Source of the DNA: UMGS1649 sp045534225
GTDB lineage: Bacteria; Bacillota; Clostridia; TANB77; CAG-465
Direction: 5' to 3'
Assembly (NCBI GenBank): GCA_045534225.1
Contig: JAZSJJ010000004.1
Coordinates: 60,947 to 124,946, forward strand
Length of the DNA stretch: 64,000 nucleotides
The stretch's first letter is position 1. Each line of letters starts with the position of its first letter. The notes under the pieces were generated by a model, which saw only the letters and a program-made list of their open reading frames with translations, had not been told where the DNA came from and made no database searches. The translations under genes and the position numbers were made by a program. This document shows, piece by piece, positions 17,033 through 25,316 of the stretch.

Positions 17033-19174
17033 TTATAACTCAAATTGTGAATTATATAGTTCTGCATAGAAACCATTCTTTTCTATTAATGTTTCATGAT
17101 TTCCTTGCTCTACAATATTACCATCTCTCATAACTAAGATTAAGTCTGCATTTTTAATTGTAGACAATCTATGTGCAATTATGAATGATGTTCTGTTTTC
17201 TGTTAATTTATCCATTGCTTTTTGAACTAACTCTTCTGTTCTTGTATCTACGTTAGAAGTTGCTTCATCTAGTATTAAGAATGGCGCATCTTCTATCATA
17301 CCACGAGCAATTGTAAGTAACTGCTTTTGCCCTGCAGATATGCTTTCATTATCTGATAAAACTGTATCATAGTTCTTTGGTAGTGTTTTTACAAAGTGAT
17401 GTAATCCAACTTCACGACATACATCTTTTACTCTTTCTATATCTACATCGTCTCTATCATATACGATGTTTTCTTTTACAGTTCCTTCAAATAGCCAAGT
17501 ATCTTGAAGTACCATAGTAAATAACTCGTGTATATTCTCTCTTGTTAATTTAGATATATCTACTCCATCTATTTTAATCTTTCCAGAGTTTATTTCGTAG
17601 AACTTCATAAGTAGATTTACCATTGTTGTTTTACCTGCGCCTGTTGGACCAACTATTGCTATTTTTTGTCCTGGTTCCACTGATGCTGTAAATCCTTTTA
17701 TTGTTGGTTCATCGTTACCATCGTATTTAAATACTACATTCTCAAATTCTATTTTACCTTTAACTTTATTCTTATCTAACTTTTTAGTAAAGCTAGATTC
17801 ATCTGTCATTTCTTGTTCGTCTAAAAACTCAAATACTCTTTCACTTGCCGCAGCTGTTGTTTGTATTGATGTTAAGCTTTGTGCTATTTGTGAAAGTGGT
17901 GACGTAAACATTCTTACATAGCTTATGAATGCTACTATTATACCAAAAGATATATATCCATTCATTGCCATTAATGCACCTACTATACATACTGCTACAT
18001 ATCCAAAATTACCAACAAAATGCATTATTGGTTGCATAAGTCCAGATAAGAATTGACTCATTTTGTTACATTTGAATAACTTCTTATTAAGTTCATCGAA
18101 TGTCTCCGTTGCTTGTTTTTTACCATTATATGCTTTCACAACTAAAAGGCCAGAATATATTTCTTCTATATGTCCATTTAGCTTTCCTAATTCTTCTTGA
18201 CGCATTACGAAATACTTTTGAGACTTCTTAAGTATTGTACTCATAAGTAAAAAGCCTATTGCTGTTGTTATAACTGCAACTAATGCTAATATCCAGTTTG
18301 TTATAAACATCATAAGTAATGTTCCTATAAACATTACTACTGAATATACTAATGTAGATAAAGAACCATTCATTGATTGTGCTATTGTATCTACATCGTT
18401 TGTTACTATAGATAACACATCACCTGTTTGATGTTTATCAAAAAAGCTAAGTGGTAATTTATTTATCTTTATAGATATTCTACTTCTTAAACTTCTTGCA
18501 AAATTGTTTGCAACATGTGTCATAGAAATTGCTTCAAAAAACCCTGCTAAAGCGCTTACTAAATAAAGCATTGCTATAGTAAATACTATAGATTTAACTT
18601 TGTCTATGTTCATTTTAGGTTCTAATATTTTTTGTATACTTTCTGGTAAATTAGATATCTTGCTATATGCAGCTTGTGGATTTGATGTTACATCTACATC
18701 TTTCATCTCTTTTACAAACTCATATTGTTCATTTGGAAGTATTGCTGTACCATCAATTACTACTGGCTTAAATACTAAAGATATTAGCCCTTCTGGTAAA
18801 TTATCTATATTTAATGGTTCATTACCTATATTTGTAGCTTGGCTTGGTGCTATACCAGGAAGATATGTTGTTAATGTTTCTTGTATATGATTTGTTAACT
18901 CTTGTAAATTTTCTGTATTTATTTTTATTCCATTAGATATTTCATCTGTTAAATCTGCTAATTTATCTGGTGCAGATATGAATATTACAGAACTTACTAT
19001 AGAGAAAATTATACCTATTAACATCAATATTTTCCATTTACCAAGTTCCTTAACAAGTCTTTTTACTGCAGACTTAAAGTCTTTTGCTTTTTCCCCAGGT
19101 GCTCCTGGTGGACCTCCGCCTGGTCCAAATCTTCTAGGAGGTCTTCTTGTTGTCGTTGTTCTCTTATTATCCAT
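17033..19174 (-). CDS. ABC exporter subunit, catalytic partner of a heterodimer
   Basis: 713 residues. Pro/Gly/Arg-rich cytoplasmic start (1-48), six-helix exporter membrane domain with an enlarged extracellular loop between the first two helices (about 70-195), and a nucleotide-binding domain: Walker A G509-T516, signature region S613-A-G-Q616 (altered from SGGQ), Walker B ending D636-E637 with the catalytic Glu present, switch His near 668. With the next gene it resembles LmrCD/BmrCD-type multidrug exporters. It overlaps the partner gene by 8 bases. Substrate unknown. Confidence 0.9.
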   Translation of the reverse strand: MDNKRTTTTRRPPRRFGPGGGPPGAPGEKAKDFKSAVKRLVKELGKWKILMLIGIIFSIVSSVIFISAPDKLADLTDEISNGIKINTENLQELTNHIQETLTTYLPGIAPSQATNIGNEPLNIDNLPEGLISLVFKPVVIDGTAILPNEQYEFVKEMKDVDVTSNPQAAYSKISNLPESIQKILEPKMNIDKVKSIVFTIAMLYLVSALAGFFEAISMTHVANNFARSLRSRISIKINKLPLSFFDKHQTGDVLSIVTNDVDTIAQSMNGSLSTLVYSVVMFIGTLLMMFITNWILALVAVITTAIGFLLMSTILKKSQKYFVMRQEELGKLNGHIEEIYSGLLVVKAYNGKKQATETFDELNKKLFKCNKMSQFLSGLMQPIMHFVGNFGYVAVCIVGALMAMNGYISFGIIVAFISYVRMFTSPLSQIAQSLTSIQTTAAASERVFEFLDEQEMTDESSFTKKLDKNKVKGKIEFENVVFKYDGNDEPTIKGFTASVEPGQKIAIVGPTGAGKTTMVNLLMKFYEINSGKIKIDGVDISKLTRENIHELFTMVLQDTWLFEGTVKENIVYDRDDVDIERVKDVCREVGLHHFVKTLPKNYDTVLSDNESISAGQKQLLTIARGMIEDAPFLILDEATSNVDTRTEELVQKAMDKLTENRTSFIIAHRLSTIKNADLILVMRDGNIVEQGNHETLIEKNGFYAELYNSQFEL

Positions 19175-20930
19175 TTGCTAACTCCTCCTCTGAAAGTTGT
19201 GAAAGTGCTATTTCTTTATACACTTCGCAGTTTTGTAATAATTCTTTATGTGTGCCCTCTCCTACCATTAATCCTTTATCTAGAACTATTATTTTATCTG
19301 CGTTCATTATTGTACCAATTCTTTGTGCAACTATTATACTTGTTGCATCCTTTGTATAGTCTTTTAATGCCTTTCTAAGTTTACTATCTGTCTTGTAGTC
19401 TAATGCTGAGAAGCTATCGTCAAAGATGTATATTTCAGGATCACGCGCTATAGCTCTTGCTATAGATATTCTTTGTTTTTGTCCTCCGGAAATATTTGTT
19501 CCACCTTGTGCAAGCTCTGTTTCATAGCCTTCATCCATTTTTTCTACAAACTCTTTAGCTTGAGCAACTTCAATTGCCTCTTTAATCTTCTTTGGTTTCT
19601 TTTCGCCTTTGCCATTATCCCCATAAGACACATTAAAGTTTACTGAACCATCAAATATTACTGCTTTTTGTGAAACATAGCCTATTTTGTTGTTTAAGAA
19701 CTCTTGTGAGTATTTTTTAACATCTACACCATCTACTAAAACAACACCTTCTGTTGCATCATAGAATCTTGGTATTAGATTAATTAAAGTAGACTTACCA
19801 CTACCTGTTGAACCAATAAATGCTACTGTTTCTCCTTTTTCCGCTTTAAACGAAATATCTTTAAGTAGATATTCATCTGCATCTGGATATTTGAAACATA
19901 CATTTCTAAATTCTACTGTTCCTCTTTCTTTAGTAGTATTTTCTGCAAGTTCACCATCTTTTACAGTTATATCTGTTTCTAATACTTCATTAATACGTTT
20001 AGCTGAAACTGCCGCTCTTGGGAACATTACAAATGTTACAGTAAGCATTAAGAATGACATTATTACTTGAGTGGCATATGTACCAAATACAACCATATCT
20101 CCAAATATACCTATTTTACCAGCTATTGGAGAATTCATAATTAATATTGCCCCTATAAAATATATAGATAGAGTTACACCATGCATAACCATAGTCATAA
20201 CGGGATCTAAGAAAGCAAATGCTTTTTGGTTAGATAATTGTAGGTTTGTTAATTTGTTGTTAACAACTTCAAATTTATCTTGTTGGTATTCTTCAGCATT
20301 AAATGCTCTAACAACTCTTATACCATTTAAGTTTTCTCTTGTTACTGAGTTAACCTTATCTATTAATTTTTGTACTATTTTAAATCTTGGAACAACTATA
20401 GATATAAGGATACCTATTGCTGTTAAAAGTATTGCAACTGCTACTGCAGTAGCTATACTCCATTCTACACTTTTACCTAATATTTTAGATATTGCCCAAC
20501 ATGCTGTGATAGGAGCCTTTACCATATGCATAAGTCCAATTCCAACTAACATTTGTACTTGACCAATATCGTTTGTTGTTCTAGTTATAAGACTACTAGT
20601 AGAAAAATCTTTTACCTCATTTATAGAAAGATTACATACTTTATTAAATAATTTCTTTCTTATCTTCATAGAAAATGTTGCTGCTAAACTAGATGTTTGG
20701 TATTTAGTAAGTACCATAAACATTAAACTACCTAGTGCACAGGCTAACATAAACGCACCATTTGTTAATATGTCTACCATCTTGCTTCCTGCTGTTTGTA
20801 CTAGAACTGTAACTTCAGACATATAATCTGGCATTCTAAGTTCTAGACTTACTTGGCATACTACAAGGGCTATTATTAACAATGCGCGAAATAAATCTTT
20901 TTTATTTAATACTTTTAATAATTTAAACAT
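19167..20930 (-). CDS. ABC exporter subunit, degenerate partner of a heterodimer
   Basis: 587 residues from the ATG at 20930; the longer frame uses a TTG without ribosome site. Six-helix membrane domain (about 1-310) and an ATPase domain with Walker A GSTGSGKST, intact ISGGQKQR signature, but Walker B ends FDDSFSALD (catalytic Glu replaced by Asp) and the switch His is Gln (VAQRIGT). These are the usual substitutions of the BmrC/LmrC-type subunit, whose own ATP site is slow. Strong promoter 20958-20986 with a roughly 20-base leader; no regulator gene is adjacent. Confidence 0.9.
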   Translation of the reverse strand: MFKLLKVLNKKDLFRALLIIALVVCQVSLELRMPDYMSEVTVLVQTAGSKMVDILTNGAFMLACALGSLMFMVLTKYQTSSLAATFSMKIRKKLFNKVCNLSINEVKDFSTSSLITRTTNDIGQVQMLVGIGLMHMVKAPITACWAISKILGKSVEWSIATAVAVAILLTAIGILISIVVPRFKIVQKLIDKVNSVTRENLNGIRVVRAFNAEEYQQDKFEVVNNKLTNLQLSNQKAFAFLDPVMTMVMHGVTLSIYFIGAILIMNSPIAGKIGIFGDMVVFGTYATQVIMSFLMLTVTFVMFPRAAVSAKRINEVLETDITVKDGELAENTTKERGTVEFRNVCFKYPDADEYLLKDISFKAEKGETVAFIGSTGSGKSTLINLIPRFYDATEGVVLVDGVDVKKYSQEFLNNKIGYVSQKAVIFDGSVNFNVSYGDNGKGEKKPKKIKEAIEVAQAKEFVEKMDEGYETELAQGGTNISGGQKQRISIARAIARDPEIYIFDDSFSALDYKTDSKLRKALKDYTKDATSIIVAQRIGTIMNADKIIVLDKGLMVGEGTHKELLQNCEVYKEIALSQLSEEELANG

Positions 20931-20957
20931 CTTTACCCTTCCTCTTACTATCTTCAA

Positions 20958-20986
20958 ATTATATGCTTTAAGAAAGAAAAAGTCAA
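20958..20986 (-). promoter_or_regulatory. sigma-A promoter of the ABC exporter operon
   Basis: TTGACT, 17-base spacer, TATAAT on the minus strand. Confidence 0.85.
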
Positions 20987-21021
20987 CGAAAACAGTATTC
21001 TAAGACAATATTTCACATAAT

Positions 21022-21050
21022 AAAACAGCAGGATATTCCACTGCTGTTTT
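21022..21050 (-). terminator. terminator after the first prepilin-like gene
   Basis: Stem AAAACAGCAG (21022-21031) with CTGCTGTTTT (21041-21050); on the minus strand the hairpin is followed by TTTTATT. Confidence 0.75.
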
Positions 21051-21055
21051 GTATA

Positions 21056-22087
21056 TTATTTTACTAAACTAAAGTCTGTTGTTGTTCCAACTGTTGCAGG
21101 TGTACTTAATTTCAAACAAACAACAGGATTTATTCCCACGTATTGTTCCTTATAAGAATAAGCATTTATAAAGCCCATACCGGCTGCATATATTGTTTCC
21201 TCTGTTAGAGCCGCTGGCGTTGCAACAAAATAATAATAATTTTGTTTAGTGGCTTCAAATGACATTGCAGCTTGATATCCGTACTTTTTTGACCAATCTA
21301 TAAAATAACCGTATTCTCCGTTTTCTTGCGTTTTATCAATTATATATTTTACTTTGCCCGGGTTAACTTGTTCATATGCTGCAAGTAATATTTCAACAGT
21401 TGGTCCTCCAATTGCTCCCACTACGTTTGTTCCATAATCTTCGGTATTAGCATAATTGCTATATCCAGTTATTAATCCTGCTACAGATTTATTATTTAAA
21501 TATATATCTGTAAGTGTGTAGTCTGTATTGTTAAGTCTAAATATATTATATATTTCTAAATATGTTCTACCTGTATTAGCCATTCTACTTAAATTTGCAA
21601 CACTTTCATTTGCCGCAATTGGAGACATTCCTTGATAAGTAGAAGTTATTAAAAAAACATAGCCATTCTTTTCGTCTACATATAATATTTTCCAATCTTC
21701 TACACCATTTGCCTTATAATCTACTGTTTTTCCTATATCACTCGCTTTAATTAAATGTCCTAGTGTAATAGAATTAATATCTGTAATTGTTATTCCAGTA
21801 TTTGTTACATCAATAATCCACTTATCTTCTTTGATATTTTGTTCATTTAGCTGCTCTTTTACTTTATCTACTAATTCCTCATCACGCAAACCATCCATAT
21901 ACACATCTGCCCATATTAATGCAGCTATGTCTTGTACTTGACTTTGATTAGTTACATCTACCGCTTGACTAGCTTTATTTATTATTCCTGTGTTTGAAAG
22001 TGTTATTACTACACTTGCAGCGAGTATTATCATAACTATTATTGTTATTACTAGTACTATTAAAGATATTCCCTTTTTCATTTGCAT
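21056..22087 (-). CDS. prepilin-like (type IV pilin N-terminal) surface protein A
   Basis: 343 residues from ATG 22087 (GAGGT five bases ahead). The N-terminus is MQMKKG followed by ISLIVLVITIIVMIILAA and a polar turn: a class III-like signal with KKG before a hydrophobic helix, as in pseudopilins. The rest is polar, with a helical segment (about 36-75) then a beta-rich C-terminal part ending in a segment like PVVCLKLS. The membrane segment is nearly identical to that of the protein at 25317-26570, while the C-terminal part is different. Own promoter and terminator. No pilus assembly genes are nearby. Function unknown; surface display is inferred. Confidence 0.8.
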   Translation of the reverse strand: MQMKKGISLIVLVITIIVMIILAASVVITLSNTGIINKASQAVDVTNQSQVQDIAALIWADVYMDGLRDEELVDKVKEQLNEQNIKEDKWIIDVTNTGITITDINSITLGHLIKASDIGKTVDYKANGVEDWKILYVDEKNGYVFLITSTYQGMSPIAANESVANLSRMANTGRTYLEIYNIFRLNNTDYTLTDIYLNNKSVAGLITGYSNYANTEDYGTNVVGAIGGPTVEILLAAYEQVNPGKVKYIIDKTQENGEYGYFIDWSKKYGYQAAMSFEATKQNYYYFVATPAALTEETIYAAGMGFINAYSYKEQYVGINPVVCLKLSTPATVGTTTDFSLVK

Positions 22088-22113
22088 TTTTACCTCTTTT
22101 CTTTCATACATCT

Positions 22114-22142
22114 ATACTATTATATATTATGTTTTTATTCAA
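22114..22142 (-). promoter_or_regulatory. promoter of prepilin-like gene A
   Basis: TTGAAT, 17-base spacer, TAGTAT on the minus strand. Confidence 0.6.
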
Positions 22143-22180
22143 GTGTTTAATTTAACAATCTATAATATTTCACATAATAT

Positions 22181-22205
22181 AAAATAGCAGTGAAACTTCA
22201 CTGCC
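22181..22205 (-). terminator. weak terminator hairpin after the 97-residue gene
   Basis: GCAGTGAA (22187-22194) pairs with TTCACTGC (22197-22204); tight loop and only a short T-rich tail on the minus strand. Confidence 0.5.
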
Positions 22206-22221
22206 ATTCTATATATTATTT

Positions 22222-22515
22222 TTATCTTTCATCTGCATCTTTTTTGATGCTGTTTTTGCTATACTCTTCACACATTATCTTGTATAAATCACGTAAACCA
22301 ACCATTATTTTAGCTTTATTATATAAGTTTTGCATTGCCTCTTTATCATTGCTATCAAAAGAATTAACTACATCTTCTGGATTTATCCACATTTGAGCTA
22401 AATTACCTACTTCTCTAATAGCATCAGGATTTCCTGCTAAAAGTCTAGCTTTCATCTCTTCATTTCCTTTAAATAATTCGTTTATTTTTTCTTGTGTCTC
22501 TGCTGATAAAATCAT
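22222..22515 (-). CDS. hypothetical small acidic protein
   Basis: 97 residues, soluble, mostly helical, rich in Glu, Lys, Asn and Met, with no membrane segment or recognisable motif. AAGGAG lies six bases before the ATG. It follows the frameshifted membrane-protein gene by 26 bases with no promoter between, so the two share a message. The C-terminal third (KNSIKKDADER) is highly charged and probably unstructured. Confidence 0.65.
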   Translation of the reverse strand: MILSAETQEKINELFKGNEEMKARLLAGNPDAIREVGNLAQMWINPEDVVNSFDSNDKEAMQNLYNKAKIMVGLRDLYKIMCEEYSKNSIKKDADER

Positions 22516-22541
22516 ATTGTTTTCTCCTTATATTTTTGTTC

Positions 22542-23197
22542 TTATTTCTTACTTTTAGAAGTACATTTAGCTATTAATTTGTCTATTCCGTAGAAAACAA
22601 ATCCTACTACTACAAATCCTACTGTTAGTATAGCTACCCATTTAGCAACTCCACCTACACCTAATGTGTCTAGGTTTAAGAAGAAATATGGATAGATATA
22701 TGGAGCTTCCGGATTAAATCCTAAAATCCATGCTCTTATATATATAAATATTACATATACAAGTGGAAATGCCATAGAATATACAGGATATATAGCTTTT
22801 ACTTTTCCTCTTTCATAGAATAAAAACCAATGTGCTATATACATAATTGGTAGTACTATATGAAATAGTACACTGTTTATTCTAAAGTTTAAATACATTT
22901 CTCTATCGCCTGCAAGTATAAAATTAAATACTATAAATGTAAGTAATATTGCAAGTAATCCTATAAACTTTAATACTGGACATTTATCTACATAAGAATC
23001 TTCTTTCTTTTTTATTGTTTGAATTAATCCAGCAAATACTACACCAATACATAGGTAGTTGCTTAGATTTGTAAAATGAACATAGAAATCACTTCTAAAT
23101 TCGTAATTAAATATTCCAAAACTTGCAATTATACCTAATAATCCTAGTGTACAAAAAGCAGTTCAAATATTAACTGACATGTTCTGTTTTTTATCAT
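22542..23197 (-). pseudogene. Pr6Pr-type six-helix membrane protein gene broken by a one-base deletion
   Basis: A reading frame starts at ATG 23197 with AAAGGGG ahead and gives MIKNRTCQLIFELLF, then runs into a stop. The continuation (CTLGLLGIIASFGIF ... to CTSKSKK) is open without interruption in the next frame up to the stop at 22542. The switch falls in a run of five T on the coding strand (23153-23157); one more T would restore a 218-residue, six-helix protein of the Pr6Pr type. Either a real loss or phase-variable state, or a homopolymer error in the assembly. A shorter frame from Met at 22898 (118 residues) remains but lacks a ribosome site. Confidence 0.8.
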
Positions 23198-23219
23198 ATA
23201 TTTTTACCCCTTTCAAGAC

Positions 23220-23234
23220 AAGTGTATTACACTT
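23220..23234. promoter_or_regulatory. 15-bp inverted repeat, candidate operator
   Basis: AAGTGTATTACACTT is a perfect 7-1-7 inverted repeat. It lies between a minus-strand extended -10 (TGA then TATAAT, 23250-23255) and the start of the frameshifted gene, so it would sit in the first part of the leader, where a repressor would block transcription. Confidence 0.45.
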
Positions 23235-23310
23235 TACCTTTACCAAAACATTATATCACTTTTTCTACAAACTCAAGTATGTCTCTATCTATTTTATTTT
23301 TGTAAAATCA

Positions 23311-23339
23311 TTGAAATATATATGTTTTTGTAATATAAT
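23311..23339 (+). promoter_or_regulatory. sigma-A promoter of serS-engB
   Basis: TTGAAA, 17-base spacer, TATAAT; start near 23346. The leader of about 20 bases leaves no room for a T-box. Confidence 0.82.
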
Positions 23340-23368
23340 AAATACATGAATTTTAAGGAGGAAAGATT

Positions 23369-24658
23369 ATGTTAGACATTAAATTCGTACGCGAAAATCC
23401 CGACATAGTTAGGGAAAACATTAAAAAGAAATTTCAAGATAAAAAATTACCTCTAGTTGATGAAGTAATTGAGTTGGATAAACAAGTACGTTCCTTAAAA
23501 CAACAAGGCGATGAATTAAGAACTAAAAGAAATAATATTAGCCAAACTATTGGTATGCTAATGAAAGAGAAAAAGGTTGAAGAAGCCGGCTTAAGAAAAG
23601 TTGAAGTTGTTAAGATTAACGAAGAACTTGTACATATCGAAGAAGAAGAGGCTAAAGTATCCGCTATATTAAAAGAAAAAATGATGGTTATACCAAATAT
23701 TATAGATGACTCTGTACCTATTGGTAAAGACGACAGCGAAAACGTTGAAGTAGAAAAATATGGTGAACCAGTAGTACCAAGTTACGAAATACCATATCAC
23801 GCAGATATACTAGGAAGCTTTGCTGGTCTAGACAAAGAAGCTTCTGCTAGAACAAGTGGTAATGGATTCTATTACCTAATGGGAGACATGGCACGTCTAC
23901 ACTCTGCTATGATTTCTTATGCAAGAGACTTTATGATAAATAAAGGTTTCAATTATTGCATACCACCATTTATGATTAAATCTGATGTTGTAACTGGTGT
24001 TATGAGCTTTGAAGAAATGGGCGCTATGATGTACAAAATTGAAGGTGAAGATTTATACCTAATTGGTACTTCTGAACACTCTATGATTGGTAAATTCAAA
24101 AACCAAACAATAGATGAAAAGAACTTACCATTAAACCTTACTTCTTATTCTCCATGTTTTAGAAAAGAAGTTGGAGCTCACGGTATCGAAGAAAGAGGTG
24201 TTTACAGAGTTCACCAATTCGAAAAACAAGAAATGGTTGTATTGTGTTTACCAGAAGAATCTATGGATTGGTATAACAAAATGTGGAGTTATACAGTAGA
24301 ATTCTTTAGAAGCTTAGATATACCTGTAAGAACATTAGAATGCTGCAGTGGAGATTTAGCTGATCTTAAGGTTAAATCTTGCGATATTGAAGCTTGGTCA
24401 CCAAGACAACAAAAATACTTTGAAGTTGGTTCTTGCTCTAACCTAACAGATGCTCAAGCTAGACGTTTAGGAATCCGTGCAAGAGGTGAAAACGGTAACT
24501 ACTTCTTACATACATTAAACAACACTGTACTTGCTACTCCACGTGGATTAATTGCATTTGTAGAAAACAACTACAACGAAGATGGAACAATATCTATTCC
24601 AGAAGCATTAAGACCATATATGGGAGGACAAGAAAAAATTTATCCAAAGAATAAATAA
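23369..24658 (+). CDS. serS: seryl-tRNA synthetase
   Basis: Charges tRNA-Ser; class II synthetase. 429 residues, family length. N-terminal long antiparallel coiled coil (about 30-105) that grips the long variable arm, then the catalytic core with motif 2 (SPCFRKEVGAHG...GVYRVHQFEK, about 252-280) and motif 3 (NTVLATPRGLIA near 390). Excellent AAGGAGG. Followed by engB 35 bases later. Confidence 0.97.
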   Translation: MLDIKFVRENPDIVRENIKKKFQDKKLPLVDEVIELDKQVRSLKQQGDELRTKRNNISQTIGMLMKEKKVEEAGLRKVEVVKINEELVHIEEEEAKVSAILKEKMMVIPNIIDDSVPIGKDDSENVEVEKYGEPVVPSYEIPYHADILGSFAGLDKEASARTSGNGFYYLMGDMARLHSAMISYARDFMINKGFNYCIPPFMIKSDVVTGVMSFEEMGAMMYKIEGEDLYLIGTSEHSMIGKFKNQTIDEKNLPLNLTSYSPCFRKEVGAHGIEERGVYRVHQFEKQEMVVLCLPEESMDWYNKMWSYTVEFFRSLDIPVRTLECCSGDLADLKVKSCDIEAWSPRQQKYFEVGSCSNLTDAQARRLGIRARGENGNYFLHTLNNTVLATPRGLIAFVENNYNEDGTISIPEALRPYMGGQEKIYPKNK

Positions 24659-24693
24659 TAACAATAATTATACTAATATATTAAAGGAGATTT

Positions 24694-25275
24694 ATGGAAT
24701 ACTTAAAAAACGTAGAATTTGTAAAATCTGTATTTAATAAAGGTGATTTAATCCGTGATGATTTACCTATCATAGCAATGGTTGGTAAATCTAACGTTGG
24801 TAAATCTTCATTTATTAATACACTTACAAATAATAAAAATACTGCAAAAGTTGGTCAAACACCTGGCAAAACTAAATGCTTAAACTTTTTCTTAGTAGAT
24901 AAGAAATTCTATTTAGTAGACTTACCTGGTTACGGCTACTCTACTATGTCTGAGAAAGAAAAGGAAAATATAAACAAACTAACAAACTATTTCTTAGAGA
25001 ATAACAAAAATATTAAACATATATTTTCTCTAATAGACATACGCCATCTTCCATCTAAGGATGATAGAGCTATGTATGATTGGTTAGTAGCTTTAGAAAA
25101 AGATTTTACAATAATACTAAACAAAGCAGATAAGCTTTCAAATGCTAAAATTGAAGCAAGCATAAAAGATATGGCTAAAGCATTATTTGCTAAAGAAGAA
25201 ATGATACCATTCTCTACTGAAACAAAATTAAATCTAGATAAAGTATTAGATATTATTAAAGAAAAAATGAATTAG
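24694..25275 (+). CDS. engB: ribosome biogenesis GTP-binding protein YsxC/EngB
   Basis: GTPase needed for late assembly of the 50S subunit. 193 residues. G1 loop G31-K-S-N-V-G-K-S38, G2 threonine in the QTPGKT region, G3 DLPGYG (about 74-79), G4 NKAD (about 140), G5 about 171-174 (FST). AAGGAG at good spacing; second gene of the serS transcript and closed by a terminator. Confidence 0.95.
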   Translation: MEYLKNVEFVKSVFNKGDLIRDDLPIIAMVGKSNVGKSSFINTLTNNKNTAKVGQTPGKTKCLNFFLVDKKFYLVDLPGYGYSTMSEKEKENINKLTNYFLENNKNIKHIFSLIDIRHLPSKDDRAMYDWLVALEKDFTIILNKADKLSNAKIEASIKDMAKALFAKEEMIPFSTETKLNLDKVLDIIKEKMN

Positions 25276-25282
25276 ATATGTT

Positions 25283-25313
25283 AAAAGCAACGGATTATCC
25301 GTTGCTTTTTCTA
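25283..25313. terminator. bidirectional terminator between engB and prepilin-like gene B
   Basis: Twelve-bp stem (25283-25294 with 25298-25309), three-base loop, T tract on the plus strand and a shorter one on the minus strand. Confidence 0.83.
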
Positions 25314-25316
25314 ATC

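Noticed and set aside
23160..23200. TGA read as an amino acid to rescue the membrane-protein gene
   Set aside because: TGA ends radC and the antitoxin, so it is a normal stop here; a one-base deletion explains the break better and uses the proper ATG and ribosome site.
23198..23368. T-box riboswitch before serS
   Set aside because: The promoter leaves a leader of about 20 bases and no specifier or antiterminator motif is present.
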